NCBI RefSeq assembly: GCF_946478885.1
Contig: NZ_CAMLDX010000073.1
Span: 1-17,995 of the forward strand
Source: an uncultured Bacillus sp.
Lineage (GTDB): Bacteria; Bacillota; Bacilli; Bacillales_B; DSM-18226
DNA: 17,995 nt
Direction of reading: 5' to 3'
Shown in pieces: positions 1 to 7,352 of the stretch (positions are counted from its first letter, which is position 1; each line of letters begins with the position of its first letter). Under the pieces are notes generated by a model, which saw only the letters and a program-made list of their open reading frames with translations, was not told where the DNA came from and searched no databases. The translations under genes were made by a program, and so were the position numbers.

Positions 1-86
1 TTTTTTCTCATATTTTTTCCAACTTCGCTCTTAATAATTATTCATCTTAATCTCTGTAAAATATGGTTATGATTTACAATCATAAA

Positions 87-113
87 TGAAACTCTTCAAT
101 CATGTAGAACGTA
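87..113 (+). promoter_or_regulatory. Sigma-W-type ECF promoter of the zinc-ribbon membrane protein gene
   Basis: TGAAAC at 87-92 and CGTA at 110-113 are separated by 17 bases, close to the ECF sigma-W consensus TGAAAC-N16-CGTA known from Bacillus subtilis. The start codon lies 40 bases downstream. A 17-bp stretch covering the -35 (82-98) recurs exactly at 623-639 before the next gene, which argues for a functional site. The spacer is one base longer than the usual 16. Confidence 0.6.
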
Positions 114-152
114 TAAGTATGAATAGGAAATTCTAATAAAGGGGGATTTGTA

Positions 153-452
153 ATGCCTACTTGTTCAAACTGTGGCAGAAAGTGGTCTTGGTCTGATTCG
201 ATAAAGAAATTATTAACACTTCGTAAGAGTATGAAATGTAATCATTGTGGAGAAATTCAATACCAAAGCACTTCATCGAGAAATACAACATCGTTACTTG
301 CATTATGTCCCATTTTCACTTTACCATTTTCTACTATGTTTGATTTATCCTTAACTTCTGTACTACTTTTGGGATTCACTCTAATACTTGTTGCTTTTTT
401 GGCAATGCCACTGTTTTTGAAATTAACTGGTAAAGATGAACCTCTATGGTGA
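153..452 (+). CDS. cxxc_20_cxxc family zinc-ribbon membrane protein
   Basis: This 99-residue protein has an N-terminal zinc-ribbon-like pair, C4-x2-C7 and C29-x2-C32, with the intervening Trp/Lys-rich segment (KWSW near residues 10-13) typical of the small Bacillus family TIGR04104 (cxxc_20_cxxc). After a short polar linker, two hydrophobic stretches (about residues 48-65 and 69-90) look like membrane helices, so the cysteines probably sit on a membrane-anchored cytosolic domain. The start has a good site, AAAGGGGG, about 8 bases upstream. It is a single-gene unit: an ECF-type promoter lies upstream and an intrinsic terminator begins 3 bases after the stop. The family has no established function. 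The promoter suggests an envelope-stress role, which is inference. Confidence 0.75.
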   Translation: MPTCSNCGRKWSWSDSIKKLLTLRKSMKCNHCGEIQYQSTSSRNTTSLLALCPIFTLPFSTMFDLSLTSVLLLGFTLILVAFLAMPLFLKLTGKDEPLW

Positions 453-454
453 AG

Positions 455-490
455 AAGGAGACTGCAAACCTAACAGTCTCCTTTTCTTTT
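455..490 (+). terminator. Intrinsic terminator after the zinc-ribbon gene
   Basis: A perfect 10-bp stem, AAGGAGACTG (455-464) with CAGTCTCCTT (474-483), has a 9-base loop and runs into a T-rich tail (TTTTCTTTT). It starts just after the stop codon at 450-452. Confidence 0.9.
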
Positions 491-627
491 CCTTATATCA
501 TATCAACATAGCCCTCAGTTAAGAAAGGCACCGCAAAACAAGATTTTTTATTGAATTAGATTTTACGAAAAAGCAATCGCATTAGAGCAACCATACCGGA
601 AAATAAAGAAAGATTTTTTTGAATAAA

Positions 628-653
628 TGAAACTCTTCAGATACTGATACGTA
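628..653 (+). promoter_or_regulatory. Sigma-W-type ECF promoter of the lipoprotein gene
   Basis: TGAAAC at 628-633, exactly 16 bases, then CGTA at 650-653: a full match to the Bacillus sigma-W consensus (TGAAAC-N16-CGTA). It lies 53 bases before the lipoprotein start. The -35 region shares a 17-bp exact repeat (623-639) with the promoter at 87-113. Sigma-M, X and V recognise related sequences, so the exact sigma factor is not certain. Confidence 0.72.
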
Positions 654-706
654 ATGTGTTTGGAGAGAAATGAAATAAATTCAAGAAATAGGAAGCGAGG
701 AGCAGC

Positions 707-1147
707 ATGATGAAAAAATGGATTTATCTATTTGTCCTTTTAATTCCACTTCTGATGGGAGGCTGTAATTTGCTCGATGAGGCAAATAAATCTCTGGAAT
801 ATGTAAATGAAGCAACAGCGTATCTGAATGATCTGAGTACGTTTGCAGAAAATGCGCCGCAATTGATACAGGAGGCCTCGTCCAACATAGAAGCTAAGGG
901 AGAATTAGAAAATCAACTTACCGGATTGTTAGAGGAAATTGAAAGCTTTAATACGATTGAACCTCCTACAATAGCTGAGGATCTTCACCAGCAGCTAGTA
1001 GAAAAAAACGAAGTTCTTATTGAACAAATCAACCAAGTACTGGTAAACGGAGAAATCCTTCTCGATCAAATTGAAAGTTCTGGAATATATAAAACGATTG
1101 AAGAACTAACAGAATTCCAGAATCAACTGGAGCAATTAGGATCCTAA
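707..1147 (+). CDS. Small lipoprotein, DUF6376-like
   Basis: The 146-residue product begins with a lipoprotein signal: a KK-containing n-region, a hydrophobic core at residues 5-17 and a lipobox LMGGC, with C20 as the lipid-attachment site. The mature part is acidic, helical and Gln/Glu-rich, with a conserved-looking centre (FNTIEPPTIAEDLHQQLVEKN), and resembles the DUF6376 family of Bacillus lipoproteins. It should be anchored on the outer face of the cytoplasmic membrane. Two adjacent ATGs exist. The site GAGGAG (697-702) is 4 bases from the first and 7 from the second (710), so the true start may be 710. A perfect sigma-W-type promoter precedes it, which suggests induction by envelope stress (inference). 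The molecular function is unknown. Confidence 0.75.
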   Translation: MMKKWIYLFVLLIPLLMGGCNLLDEANKSLEYVNEATAYLNDLSTFAENAPQLIQEASSNIEAKGELENQLTGLLEEIESFNTIEPPTIAEDLHQQLVEKNEVLIEQINQVLVNGEILLDQIESSGIYKTIEELTEFQNQLEQLGS

Positions 1148-1179
1148 TTGGCTAGTTCAACGGCAGATTCTTTTTCTAT

Positions 1180-1233
1180 AAAAAACTCCTTTGCAGAAGC
1201 CTGCTTTTCACATTAATAAGTTTCTGCAAAGGA
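1180..1233 (-). terminator. Intrinsic terminator of the phenol hydroxylase operon
   Basis: A perfect 12-bp inverted repeat, TCCTTTGCAGAA (1187-1198) with TTCTGCAAAGGA (1222-1233), is followed on the minus strand by G and six T's (1185-1180). It lies 32 bases beyond the ferredoxin stop and can also stop plus-strand readthrough from the lipoprotein gene, so it separates two convergent units. Confidence 0.85.
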
Positions 1234-1265
1234 AGTATTTCCTTCATAGACGTTAAAATGGGCCT

Positions 1266-1580
1266 TCATTCTGAAATAAGAACCTTCATGTTGCTTTGCG
1301 GGAAGGTTTTACACGCAAGCGTGTAATCCAATTCCCTTTCAGAATCAGGAAGCACGGCTTTGGAACTCTTTCCTCTTTTATAGAGACCTTCATCGACTTG
1401 GATTTTACATAAGCCACAGCCTCCTCCTTTGCATGCATACTTAATCGTTACTCCCTGTATACAGGCTGCATCCAAGATGGATTGATCTTCCAGACATATC
1501 AGTTCCTGCTGGATCCCATTGACATCCAGTACTTTTACCTTATACTTAAGCCTTTCCAATTTAAAATTCATCATAAGCAA
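1266..1580 (-). CDS. XylT/DmpQ-like plant-type [2Fe-2S] ferredoxin
   Basis: This 104-residue plant-type ferredoxin has cluster ligands C50, C55, C58 and C90 in the C-x4-C-x2-C...C arrangement (YACKGGGCGLC). In proteobacterial phenol and toluene pathways, a ferredoxin of this kind (XylT, DmpQ) re-reduces the active-site iron of catechol 2,3-dioxygenase after substituted catechols inactivate it. The same role is likely here because the operon's first gene is such a dioxygenase. It overlaps the end of the reductase gene by 20 bases, which implies translational coupling. The start is ambiguous: TTG at 1580 lies 6 bases from GGGGAG, while ATGs at 1574 and 1571 lie further away. It is the last gene before the operon terminator. 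Confidence 0.85.
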   Translation of the reverse strand: MLMMNFKLERLKYKVKVLDVNGIQQELICLEDQSILDAACIQGVTIKYACKGGGCGLCKIQVDEGLYKRGKSSKAVLPDSERELDYTLACKTFPQSNMKVLISE

Positions 1581-2586
1581 TATCCGCTCCCCTTACACCG
1601 GCCTTAGAGAGCGCATCACAGGATGTTTCTATCATGATTGGCGGACCGCAAAGATAAGCATCCGCATTTGCCATATTTTCCAGCGTTCGCGCGATCACAT
1701 CAGCAATGAATCCTGTCTCACCATTCCACTCATCTGCCGGATCGAGGTTGGATAAAGCAGGGATAAAGTGGAAGTTCGGATATTTTTCCGCCAATTTTAG
1801 CCATTCATCTGTTAAATATAAATCCTTCGACGTACGTGCCCCATAGAAAAACCATGCGTCCTTCGCATACGGTTCTGAGAACAGTTCTTCAATCAACGAT
1901 TTAATTGGTGCCATACCAGATCCTCCGGCAATAAAAATAATATCCTTATTGCGTCGGCGCAGCTGCATATTTCCATAAGGTCCTGAAGCCGTCACCTCAT
2001 CTCCAGGCTGCAGATCACACATATAATTGGATCCTGCTCCATCCCCTACGCGTTTAATATGTAATTCAATGATCCTATCCGCTTCATATTTATTAGCTAC
2101 TGAATAAGCACGGGTATCATCAAACCCTGGAATATCAAATTCAAAAAACTGCCCTGCTCCATAAGGGACATCCTGCGTTCCATTTAATTTCAGCTTAATC
2201 ATATGAATATCATGGGTGCACGGTTGATTTTCAACGACTTCTGCCGCAAAATCATGAACCGTGTAAAAAGGCAGGTCTGATTCTTCCTCTTCCACTTCAA
2301 TCACCAAATCGCTTTCAGCCATCGTACTGCACATGAGGGTAAAGCCCTCTTCCCGTTCAAAGCTCATCAGTGAGTACTCAGACACTCGATCCATGATTTC
2401 ATAGTCGCCTTCAAGCACTTGGCATTTACAGGCGGAACAGCTACCATGGCGGCATCCGTATGCTACTTGAATCCCATTCCGAATCGCAGCATCTAGAATC
2501 GTTTGTCCTTCTTTTACTGTTATGGTTTTTCCGCTCGGCTCCAGCGTTATTTCATATGTTTCCAGCGCCGTTGAAGATTGGCTCAT
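1561..2586 (-). CDS. dmpP: Phenol hydroxylase reductase component (2Fe-2S / FAD / NADH)
   Basis: The 341-residue protein transfers electrons from NADH to the di-iron hydroxylase. Domains in order: plant-type [2Fe-2S] ferredoxin (about 10-100; ligands C45, C50, C53, C86), FAD-binding beta-barrel (about 107-210; RAYS at 159-162) and NAD(P)-binding domain (about 215-341; GGSGMAP at 221-227 and CGPP at 313-316). The length and order match DmpP/TomA5-type reductases of multicomponent phenol hydroxylases, and no separate Rieske ferredoxin gene is present, which distinguishes it from toluene 4-monooxygenase systems. The start is an ATG with GGGAG about 9 bases upstream. The small-subunit gene lies 102 bases upstream, and the downstream ferredoxin gene overlaps its end. 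Confidence 0.93.
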   Translation of the reverse strand: MSQSSTALETYEITLEPSGKTITVKEGQTILDAAIRNGIQVAYGCRHGSCSACKCQVLEGDYEIMDRVSEYSLMSFEREEGFTLMCSTMAESDLVIEVEEEESDLPFYTVHDFAAEVVENQPCTHDIHMIKLKLNGTQDVPYGAGQFFEFDIPGFDDTRAYSVANKYEADRIIELHIKRVGDGAGSNYMCDLQPGDEVTASGPYGNMQLRRRNKDIIFIAGGSGMAPIKSLIEELFSEPYAKDAWFFYGARTSKDLYLTDEWLKLAEKYPNFHFIPALSNLDPADEWNGETGFIADVIARTLENMANADAYLCGPPIMIETSCDALSKAGVRGADIAYDEF

Positions 2587-2688
2587 CGTTCAAAACTCCC
2601 TTCTATCAAAATCAAAATGGGAATAGCAGGGTATAGGAATACACTTATACTCTGCTAGTTCCCTGTAAGTATTGTGACAAACTACGGA

Positions 2689-2967
2689 TTAAACAATTTC
2701 TAAAAAATCACCATTGTGGATACCAGTATTTTTTACAGTGTCTTCTAAAGAAATTTCCTTTTTGCCTTCTGCTCGAACCAGTAATAGACAATACTCTTTA
2801 TCAACATCTATTTTCCAGGCATTCAGACATTCCTGCAGCAACTCTTTGTTTGTTAAATCATAACGAATCTTTATCCCGATATTTCCCTGGAACGAATCAG
2901 ATTCCGTCGCTTCGTTCCATACCGGCCACACAATCAGTTGATTTTCATCCTTCAAATAATTTGCCAT
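2689..2967 (-). CDS. Small ubiquitin-like subunit of the aromatic monooxygenase (DmpO/TmoB-like)
   Basis: The 92-residue protein sits where dmpO lies in phenol hydroxylase operons, between the alpha subunit and the reductase. Its C-terminal half (about 60-92) ends in SLEDTVKNTGIHNGDFLEIV, a ubiquitin-like ending that resembles TmoB, the gamma subunit of toluene 4-monooxygenase, at least as much as the longer DmpO (about 119 residues). It lacks the N-terminal segment I recall for DmpO. The probable role is a structural third subunit of the hydroxylase complex. The start is an ATG with CAGGAG 8 bases upstream, 26 bases after the alpha gene. The subunit assignment rests on position and size. The closer family is uncertain. 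Confidence 0.65.
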   Translation of the reverse strand: MANYLKDENQLIVWPVWNEATESDSFQGNIGIKIRYDLTNKELLQECLNAWKIDVDKEYCLLLVRAEGKKEISLEDTVKNTGIHNGDFLEIV

Positions 2968-2993
2968 ATGCTACACTCCTGACCGCTATCATT

Positions 2994-4496
2994 TTAGAAA
3001 AACTTCTTATTTAGTCCTAAATGCTTCCTATGCTCCAGCCAATGAGAATGTTCCCTGGATGAATAATGCTCTCCTGCTTCTTCAGGAGATAAACCTGTGT
3101 ATTTGAATATTCCGGCAACTGGATCTTCACCAAATTCCCCGCTTAAATAGGCTTCTGCCGGCCACCAAATTTGCATATATTTATGAGGCTCCTGCTCAAA
3201 AATATGTTTACATCCCGGTGAACACGTCTGATATGTTTTATTATTAAATTCACTGTACTGGGTCCATCTTTTAGACGGATTATCCGGATCAGGGAATTCT
3301 GCAGGAACCTGACATACCGTACATACAGAAGGAATCCCAGGACTAGAACCAGCGAATATATGATCATCCATACGGTGGAAATAAGACGAATAATACTGTT
3401 CAAAAAGAGGATATTCCTGTGAGAGCCACTCATAGTCATCTGGCTGCAACTGGAATCCTCGGAAAAGATTCGCATGTTTATAGTGATCTAGAATACGCAT
3501 CACAACATGGGAATAGTGTTCTTTTTCCTTGATGCTATCCTCTGCATGCTTCGGCAATCGAATACCGTATTTTCTTAATTCCTTAAACAATCCGTCAAAC
3601 ACCTGCTCCTCGACATAAATCTCAAATGCCTTCTTCCAGGAAATCGGACGGATTCGAGGATAATAATCTACTAGTGTTGCTACTACAGAGAACAAACGAT
3701 ATGCTCTCCAATACCATTTATCCAGCCAGCCTTGAATAATCGGTACATTGCGATCATCTTCTTCTAATAACATTTTCAAGGCAGACATTCCTAATGCCAT
3801 ATGGCGCGATTCATCTGATTGAACGGTCTTGCCTACTGCAGCAAAGTTTTCATCTCCTACGGCACCTGCGGATGATGCAAATGGCAGGAATAGAATATTG
3901 GTAAACACATACTCAAACGAGAAGGAGATCGCCATTAATGCTTCAAAAGGACCGGCAGTCAACGCATCATCAAAGAATGATTTTGGCACCGTGTTAAACC
4001 ATAGATTCTGCGTAGTATTAGCAAAATTATGAAGACCGTCAATCTGTTTACTCATATGAGCATAGTGTTTAATTTCAATTTGGGCATGTCGCAATTCATC
4101 AATGGCTTGATTGAAGGTGGCAAAACGAATTGCTTCTATTGGAATATTACGTCCGATATAAGCCATTAATCGGTGTGCTGAATATTCCGCAGGCTGTACA
4201 GCTGTCGCGAATACTTTAACTCCTTCATACCAGCGGGAATCAACTACCTTCGCATGACCGTCGTTCGCTTCAAAGGCATTACGGACTGCATGATAGATGC
4301 CATCCTTCTCGGACTGGATTTTTACATACTGGTTATAAGCCATGCGAAAAGGGTCTTCCCATCTGCTAGGATCTTTCAAAATAATGCCTTCTTTTTCAAT
4401 CAGTGGATAGACCTGATGAATATCAAAATCCTTCGGCTCCCACATTAAATCCCTTGTCATTGCATGATATTTTTCTTTCAAACCCAATTTAGCCAC
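2994..4496 (-). CDS. dmpN: Phenol hydroxylase-type di-iron oxygenase, alpha (catalytic) subunit
   Basis: This 500-residue catalytic subunit of a soluble di-iron monooxygenase inserts one oxygen of O2 into an aromatic ring (phenol to catechol is most likely). All six di-iron ligands are visible: E104, E134 and H137 (DELRH), E195, E229 and H232 (DESRH). These sit at or within two residues of the toluene 4-monooxygenase positions. The C-terminus carries a YHS-type zinc module with C392, C395, C425 and C429 (SPGCKHIF, then the PHKY segment), as in DmpN. The start is GTG with AAGGAGGG about 10 bases upstream. The effector gene ends 15 bases before it. Toluene or alkene substrates cannot be excluded from sequence, but the adjacent catechol dioxygenase favours a phenol or methylphenol. 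Confidence 0.93.
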   Translation of the reverse strand: MAKLGLKEKYHAMTRDLMWEPKDFDIHQVYPLIEKEGIILKDPSRWEDPFRMAYNQYVKIQSEKDGIYHAVRNAFEANDGHAKVVDSRWYEGVKVFATAVQPAEYSAHRLMAYIGRNIPIEAIRFATFNQAIDELRHAQIEIKHYAHMSKQIDGLHNFANTTQNLWFNTVPKSFFDDALTAGPFEALMAISFSFEYVFTNILFLPFASSAGAVGDENFAAVGKTVQSDESRHMALGMSALKMLLEEDDRNVPIIQGWLDKWYWRAYRLFSVVATLVDYYPRIRPISWKKAFEIYVEEQVFDGLFKELRKYGIRLPKHAEDSIKEKEHYSHVVMRILDHYKHANLFRGFQLQPDDYEWLSQEYPLFEQYYSSYFHRMDDHIFAGSSPGIPSVCTVCQVPAEFPDPDNPSKRWTQYSEFNNKTYQTCSPGCKHIFEQEPHKYMQIWWPAEAYLSGEFGEDPVAGIFKYTGLSPEEAGEHYSSREHSHWLEHRKHLGLNKKFF

Positions 4497-4511
4497 GACC
4501 CAGTTCCCTCC

Positions 4512-4808
4512 TTATTCATTATCTTCCCATTCAATAACGATCTTTTCTTCATCCCAATCCGTTATGAAACCGAAACAGGAAGCCATAAAGAGATGTACTT
4601 GATCCATATCAAAATCAGCACCAAGATGTTCTTCCACGGTTTCTCGTTTTAGTATCAGCCTTTGCGGTACCTTTACTTTTTTATATACCATATAATCTTC
4701 AACTAATGTGCCTTCATTATCTTCTTCAATGGCTGCAATCATTGCCGCAACAATTGAGCCTCCGCTTGTATCTAAGTCCATACCAACATATGCTTCTTTT
4801 TCGCCCAT
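4512..4808 (-). CDS. dmpM: Monooxygenase effector (coupling) protein, MmoB/DmpM family
   Basis: The 98-residue protein matches the cofactor-less MmoB/DmpM/TmoD effector family. These proteins dock on the hydroxylase alpha subunit and control oxygen activation and electron transfer. Visible family traits are the N-terminal YVGMDLDTS segment, the small acidic central part (AAIEEDNEGTLVEDY), a basic strand RLILKRETVEEHLG near residues 50-64 and the acidic C-terminus ending IVIEWEDNE. Its place between the beta and alpha genes is the same as dmpM between dmpL and dmpN. The start is an ATG with AAAGGAAC upstream. The gap to the beta gene is 20 bases and to the alpha gene 15, consistent with one transcript. 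Confidence 0.9.
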   Translation of the reverse strand: MGEKEAYVGMDLDTSGGSIVAAMIAAIEEDNEGTLVEDYMVYKKVKVPQRLILKRETVEEHLGADFDMDQVHLFMASCFGFITDWDEEKIVIEWEDNE

Positions 4809-4828
4809 CGTATTATCGTTCCTTTCCT

Positions 4829-5950
4829 TTAGTTAAGTGCAATGTCATATTGCTTGAACGGTAATTTATATTTTTGATATACAGGAACTACATGTTCTTT
4901 TTCTACTTTTTTCAAGGCAGTCTTTATATCCATTTCGAAGCAGTGCTTTTCAAATAACGGAGCCAAGGCTAATACTGCTTCATATGCCTGTGGATACCAC
5001 TTCTCGACCCATTCCTGAATAATTTCTACATTTGATAGTGTTTCTTCCGGTGTATCACGCGGATCACTCAGCGTTCTGCCCCAGCGATAATCACCTTCCC
5101 AATTCTCGTAGCCAAGCGCTCGCAAATAATCCCAGCGGCTTTTTGCTGTATCCTTTGCCAGCAGTCCAATCAGTGATGCTGCCCAGTCACGACTCCAATC
5201 TAGCTGTTTTCCAATTACTAGATTTAAAATAGATAGATGTGTATCCCCCTGCTTGATAGCCTCTTTGGTAAATTCACGGTAGATTAAATTTCCTAAAAGC
5301 AGATCAAGGGTTAAATTGGTTGCAACCAGCACCTCTGCCCAGTCATCCGTGACAAGTACTTCTTCTACATAATGACGTAGCGGCTGAAAAGCAGGTTCAT
5401 GTAACAGTACTTCTTTTCCCGCCTTTAGGAAATCACCGTGATACTCCTGCATATTCATCGCCCATTGCGATATCCATTGAGCTCGTCCAATCTTATCAAA
5501 CGCCTGGTAAGTAGCACATTGTTCAATGCTTGATCCTAACGCATAACGAATGACATGCTGCATTTGCACACTTTCTCCATATTCGAGATGACGCATTGGG
5601 GTATAAATTTCTCTTAGGGCGTTTGCCCATTCCGATGAAAGATTTTCAATTACCTGCAGTTCTTGTGTATACGAGAAACCGTTTTCCACTTCTTCTGCAA
5701 GTTTTTTACGGTTATTGACATACGGTGTATACCAATACTTCTTTGGGTCACGGAAGGCTTCCCAATCAGAGCACTTTAATCTCGTATAACGCGGATCATA
5801 AATATCATAATCACGTTCATCAAAAATATGGCGGTAGTGCATGTGAACATATGATTGCTGTCTGGCCGTCACATCTTCATATTCATTTTTTGTTTTATAA
5901 TCCCACGGCTGATCTCTAAGCATCTTTTTAAACTTCGGTTCTGTTGTCAC
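4829..5950 (-). CDS. dmpL: Phenol hydroxylase-type di-iron oxygenase, beta subunit
   Basis: This ferritin-like structural partner of the alpha subunit (373 residues from the chosen start) lacks iron ligands. Recognisable traits are the N-terminal YEDVTARQQ segment, the region around RHIFDERDYDIYDPRYTRLKCSDW, the helix with YGESVQMQHVIRYALGSS and the late WYPQAYEAVLALAPLFE, as in DmpL/TmoE-like proteins. An open frame extends upstream to an ATG at 5989, but that ATG has no ribosome site. GTG at 5950 has AAGGAGG with ideal spacing (8 bases), so I chose GTG. It follows the dioxygenase gene by 68 bases. DmpL of Pseudomonas is somewhat shorter. No DmpK-like assembly protein is encoded beside it. 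Confidence 0.9.
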   Translation of the reverse strand: MTTEPKFKKMLRDQPWDYKTKNEYEDVTARQQSYVHMHYRHIFDERDYDIYDPRYTRLKCSDWEAFRDPKKYWYTPYVNNRKKLAEEVENGFSYTQELQVIENLSSEWANALREIYTPMRHLEYGESVQMQHVIRYALGSSIEQCATYQAFDKIGRAQWISQWAMNMQEYHGDFLKAGKEVLLHEPAFQPLRHYVEEVLVTDDWAEVLVATNLTLDLLLGNLIYREFTKEAIKQGDTHLSILNLVIGKQLDWSRDWAASLIGLLAKDTAKSRWDYLRALGYENWEGDYRWGRTLSDPRDTPEETLSNVEIIQEWVEKWYPQAYEAVLALAPLFEKHCFEMDIKTALKKVEKEHVVPVYQKYKLPFKQYDIALN

Positions 5951-6018
5951 CCTGTTTTCCTCCTTGTTCCGTTTAGTCCATGTAAACAATGACGGGTCAT
6001 ATTAACAACCTGCTTCCA

Positions 6019-6933
6019 TTAAGTTAACGCGGTGCTGAATGACTCAATTAATTGTCTTCTATGATAAAAAATTCCCTGGCCAATTTTATCTTCAGTCCAT
6101 GTAATCGTTGGAAAATCAGCATAGGTGATATAACCGCTTGCAAACGCTTCGTTACGGTTACCGGATGGATCATAGAAATAAATCGTTTCTCCCCTTGTAA
6201 TCCCATGGCGGGTTGGTGTTACTTCAATTTGAACTTCATTTTTTGAAAGAATATCGGCCGCCTTTAAAACATCGTACCAGTTATCAACATGAAATCCTGC
6301 ATGGTGCAATTTTGCATCCGGTCCCTTGATAAAGGCTACATCATGAGGCTTTCCATTTCTTGCATGCATAAAGCTACCAATCATCGTTTCTCCATCAACT
6401 GTCATGATTCTTTCACTTTGATGTAAGTCCAGTACTTCAGTAAAAAATCTCGTAACCGCTTCCACATCATCGCCGGTTAATAGCAGATGGTCCAAACGAT
6501 GCGGTGCAATCCCTCTTAATCCATCCGGCCATGGGTGAGGATTTAGATTACCTGTTCGTGACCCAACCACTTGAATATCAGAATATAATTCTAATTGATG
6601 TCCGGTAGGCAGTTCGATACGAATTGCTTCTCCTTCTCCTATTCTTGTTCCTTTGGAGATTCTTTTCAGCGTACAACCGAATTGTTCGATTTTCTTCTCA
6701 AATTCAGCCAGTTCGTCTTCACTTTCTACTTTAAAAGCAAAATGATCAAGTCCGGCAGAATCTGATTCCTGAAGAATGATGCTGTGGTGGTCAAATTCAT
6801 CCCAAGCCTTTAAATAAACCTTTCCTTCACTTTCTCCTGTAATATCCAGCCCAATAATAGTGGTATAATAATCTACAGCTTGTTTTAAATCTAAAACCCG
6901 TAATTCAGCTCTTCCAATTCGCATAATTGACAT
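6019..6933 (-). CDS. Catechol 2,3-dioxygenase (extradiol, type I, XylE-like)
   Basis: The 304-residue enzyme cleaves catechol next to its hydroxyls to give 2-hydroxymuconic semialdehyde. It has two vicinal-oxygen-chelate domains (about 5-125 and 145-290). Probable Fe(II) ligands are H149 (HRLDH), H211 (LHHAGF) and E262 (SGNRNEAF). H243 (PTRHG) and Y252 fit the conserved active-site His and Tyr of XylE, and the length matches XylE (307). An open frame begins with GTG at 6942, but the site GAGG 8 bases before ATG 6933 favours the ATG. It is the first gene of the operon and uses the product of the hydroxylase encoded behind it. Usually dmpB lies at the distal end, so this order is unusual. Confidence 0.93.
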   Translation of the reverse strand: MSIMRIGRAELRVLDLKQAVDYYTTIIGLDITGESEGKVYLKAWDEFDHHSIILQESDSAGLDHFAFKVESEDELAEFEKKIEQFGCTLKRISKGTRIGEGEAIRIELPTGHQLELYSDIQVVGSRTGNLNPHPWPDGLRGIAPHRLDHLLLTGDDVEAVTRFFTEVLDLHQSERIMTVDGETMIGSFMHARNGKPHDVAFIKGPDAKLHHAGFHVDNWYDVLKAADILSKNEVQIEVTPTRHGITRGETIYFYDPSGNRNEAFASGYITYADFPTITWTEDKIGQGIFYHRRQLIESFSTALT

Positions 6934-7041
6934 GAACGTCACCTCGTTTATTAATTTAATTGTATTTTAATAGTTAATAACTTAGTTATATTGATAACGT
7001 ATTCATAGTTTATAATTATTCGAAAATTATGTATACGGCAA

Positions 7042-7090
7042 AATCATATGAATTTTTTCTGTTTTTCCGTATTAATCATACGAATTTTTT
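7042..7090. promoter_or_regulatory. Direct repeats and small palindrome upstream of the catechol dioxygenase operon
   Basis: AATCATATGAATTTTTT (7042-7058) and AATCATACGAATTTTTT (7074-7090) match at 16 of 17 bases with a 32-bp period, about three helical turns. The second copy overlaps the inverted repeat CGTAT-N5-ATACG (7068-7082). They lie 109-157 bases before the operon's first start codon, in AT-rich DNA, a place expected for activator sites. No sigma-54 type -24/-12 element is visible. The regulator is unknown. The core promoter in 6943-7040 cannot be assigned because many AT-rich -10-like sequences are present. Confidence 0.4.
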
Positions 7091-7177
7091 ACCGATTTAT
7101 TGACATTAGAAAATTTACATATGTATAAATGACATGAAGGTTCCTGCTGTTCAAAAAGAAACTGTCCCGAAAGCAAA

Positions 7178-7190
7178 GGTGCCAGGCACC
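7178..7190. repeat. GGTGCCAGGCACC palindromic repeat element
   Basis: A perfect 6-1-6 palindrome, GGTGCC-A-GGCACC, is much more GC-rich than the AT-rich DNA around it. From memory, the motif (or GGTGCCTGGCACC) recurs in intergenic regions of many Bacillaceae genomes, so this is probably one copy of a dispersed short repeat. Only one copy is in this window. Confidence 0.45.
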
Positions 7191-7352
7191 ACAATCCAGT
7201 ATCTATTATCACTTTGCATAAATCTGCATTGGATATCGATCAATTGTGAATGCTTGATACCTTATGGGTTAGTTCCTTGAGTACGTCGCTATTAGCTTTC
7301 ACTTTACATACATTTAATTTTGTGGGGGAAATGATTATTTTGAAAAAGTTTC

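Noticed and set aside
3143..3475. 110-residue open frame on the minus strand inside the hydroxylase alpha gene
   Set aside because: Out-of-frame shadow of the alpha subunit, whose zinc-module cysteines and di-iron motifs show the real frame.
6943..7140. Sigma-54 promoter for the phenol operon, as with DmpR-controlled systems
   Set aside because: No TGGCAC-N5-TTGC type sequence is present on the minus strand.
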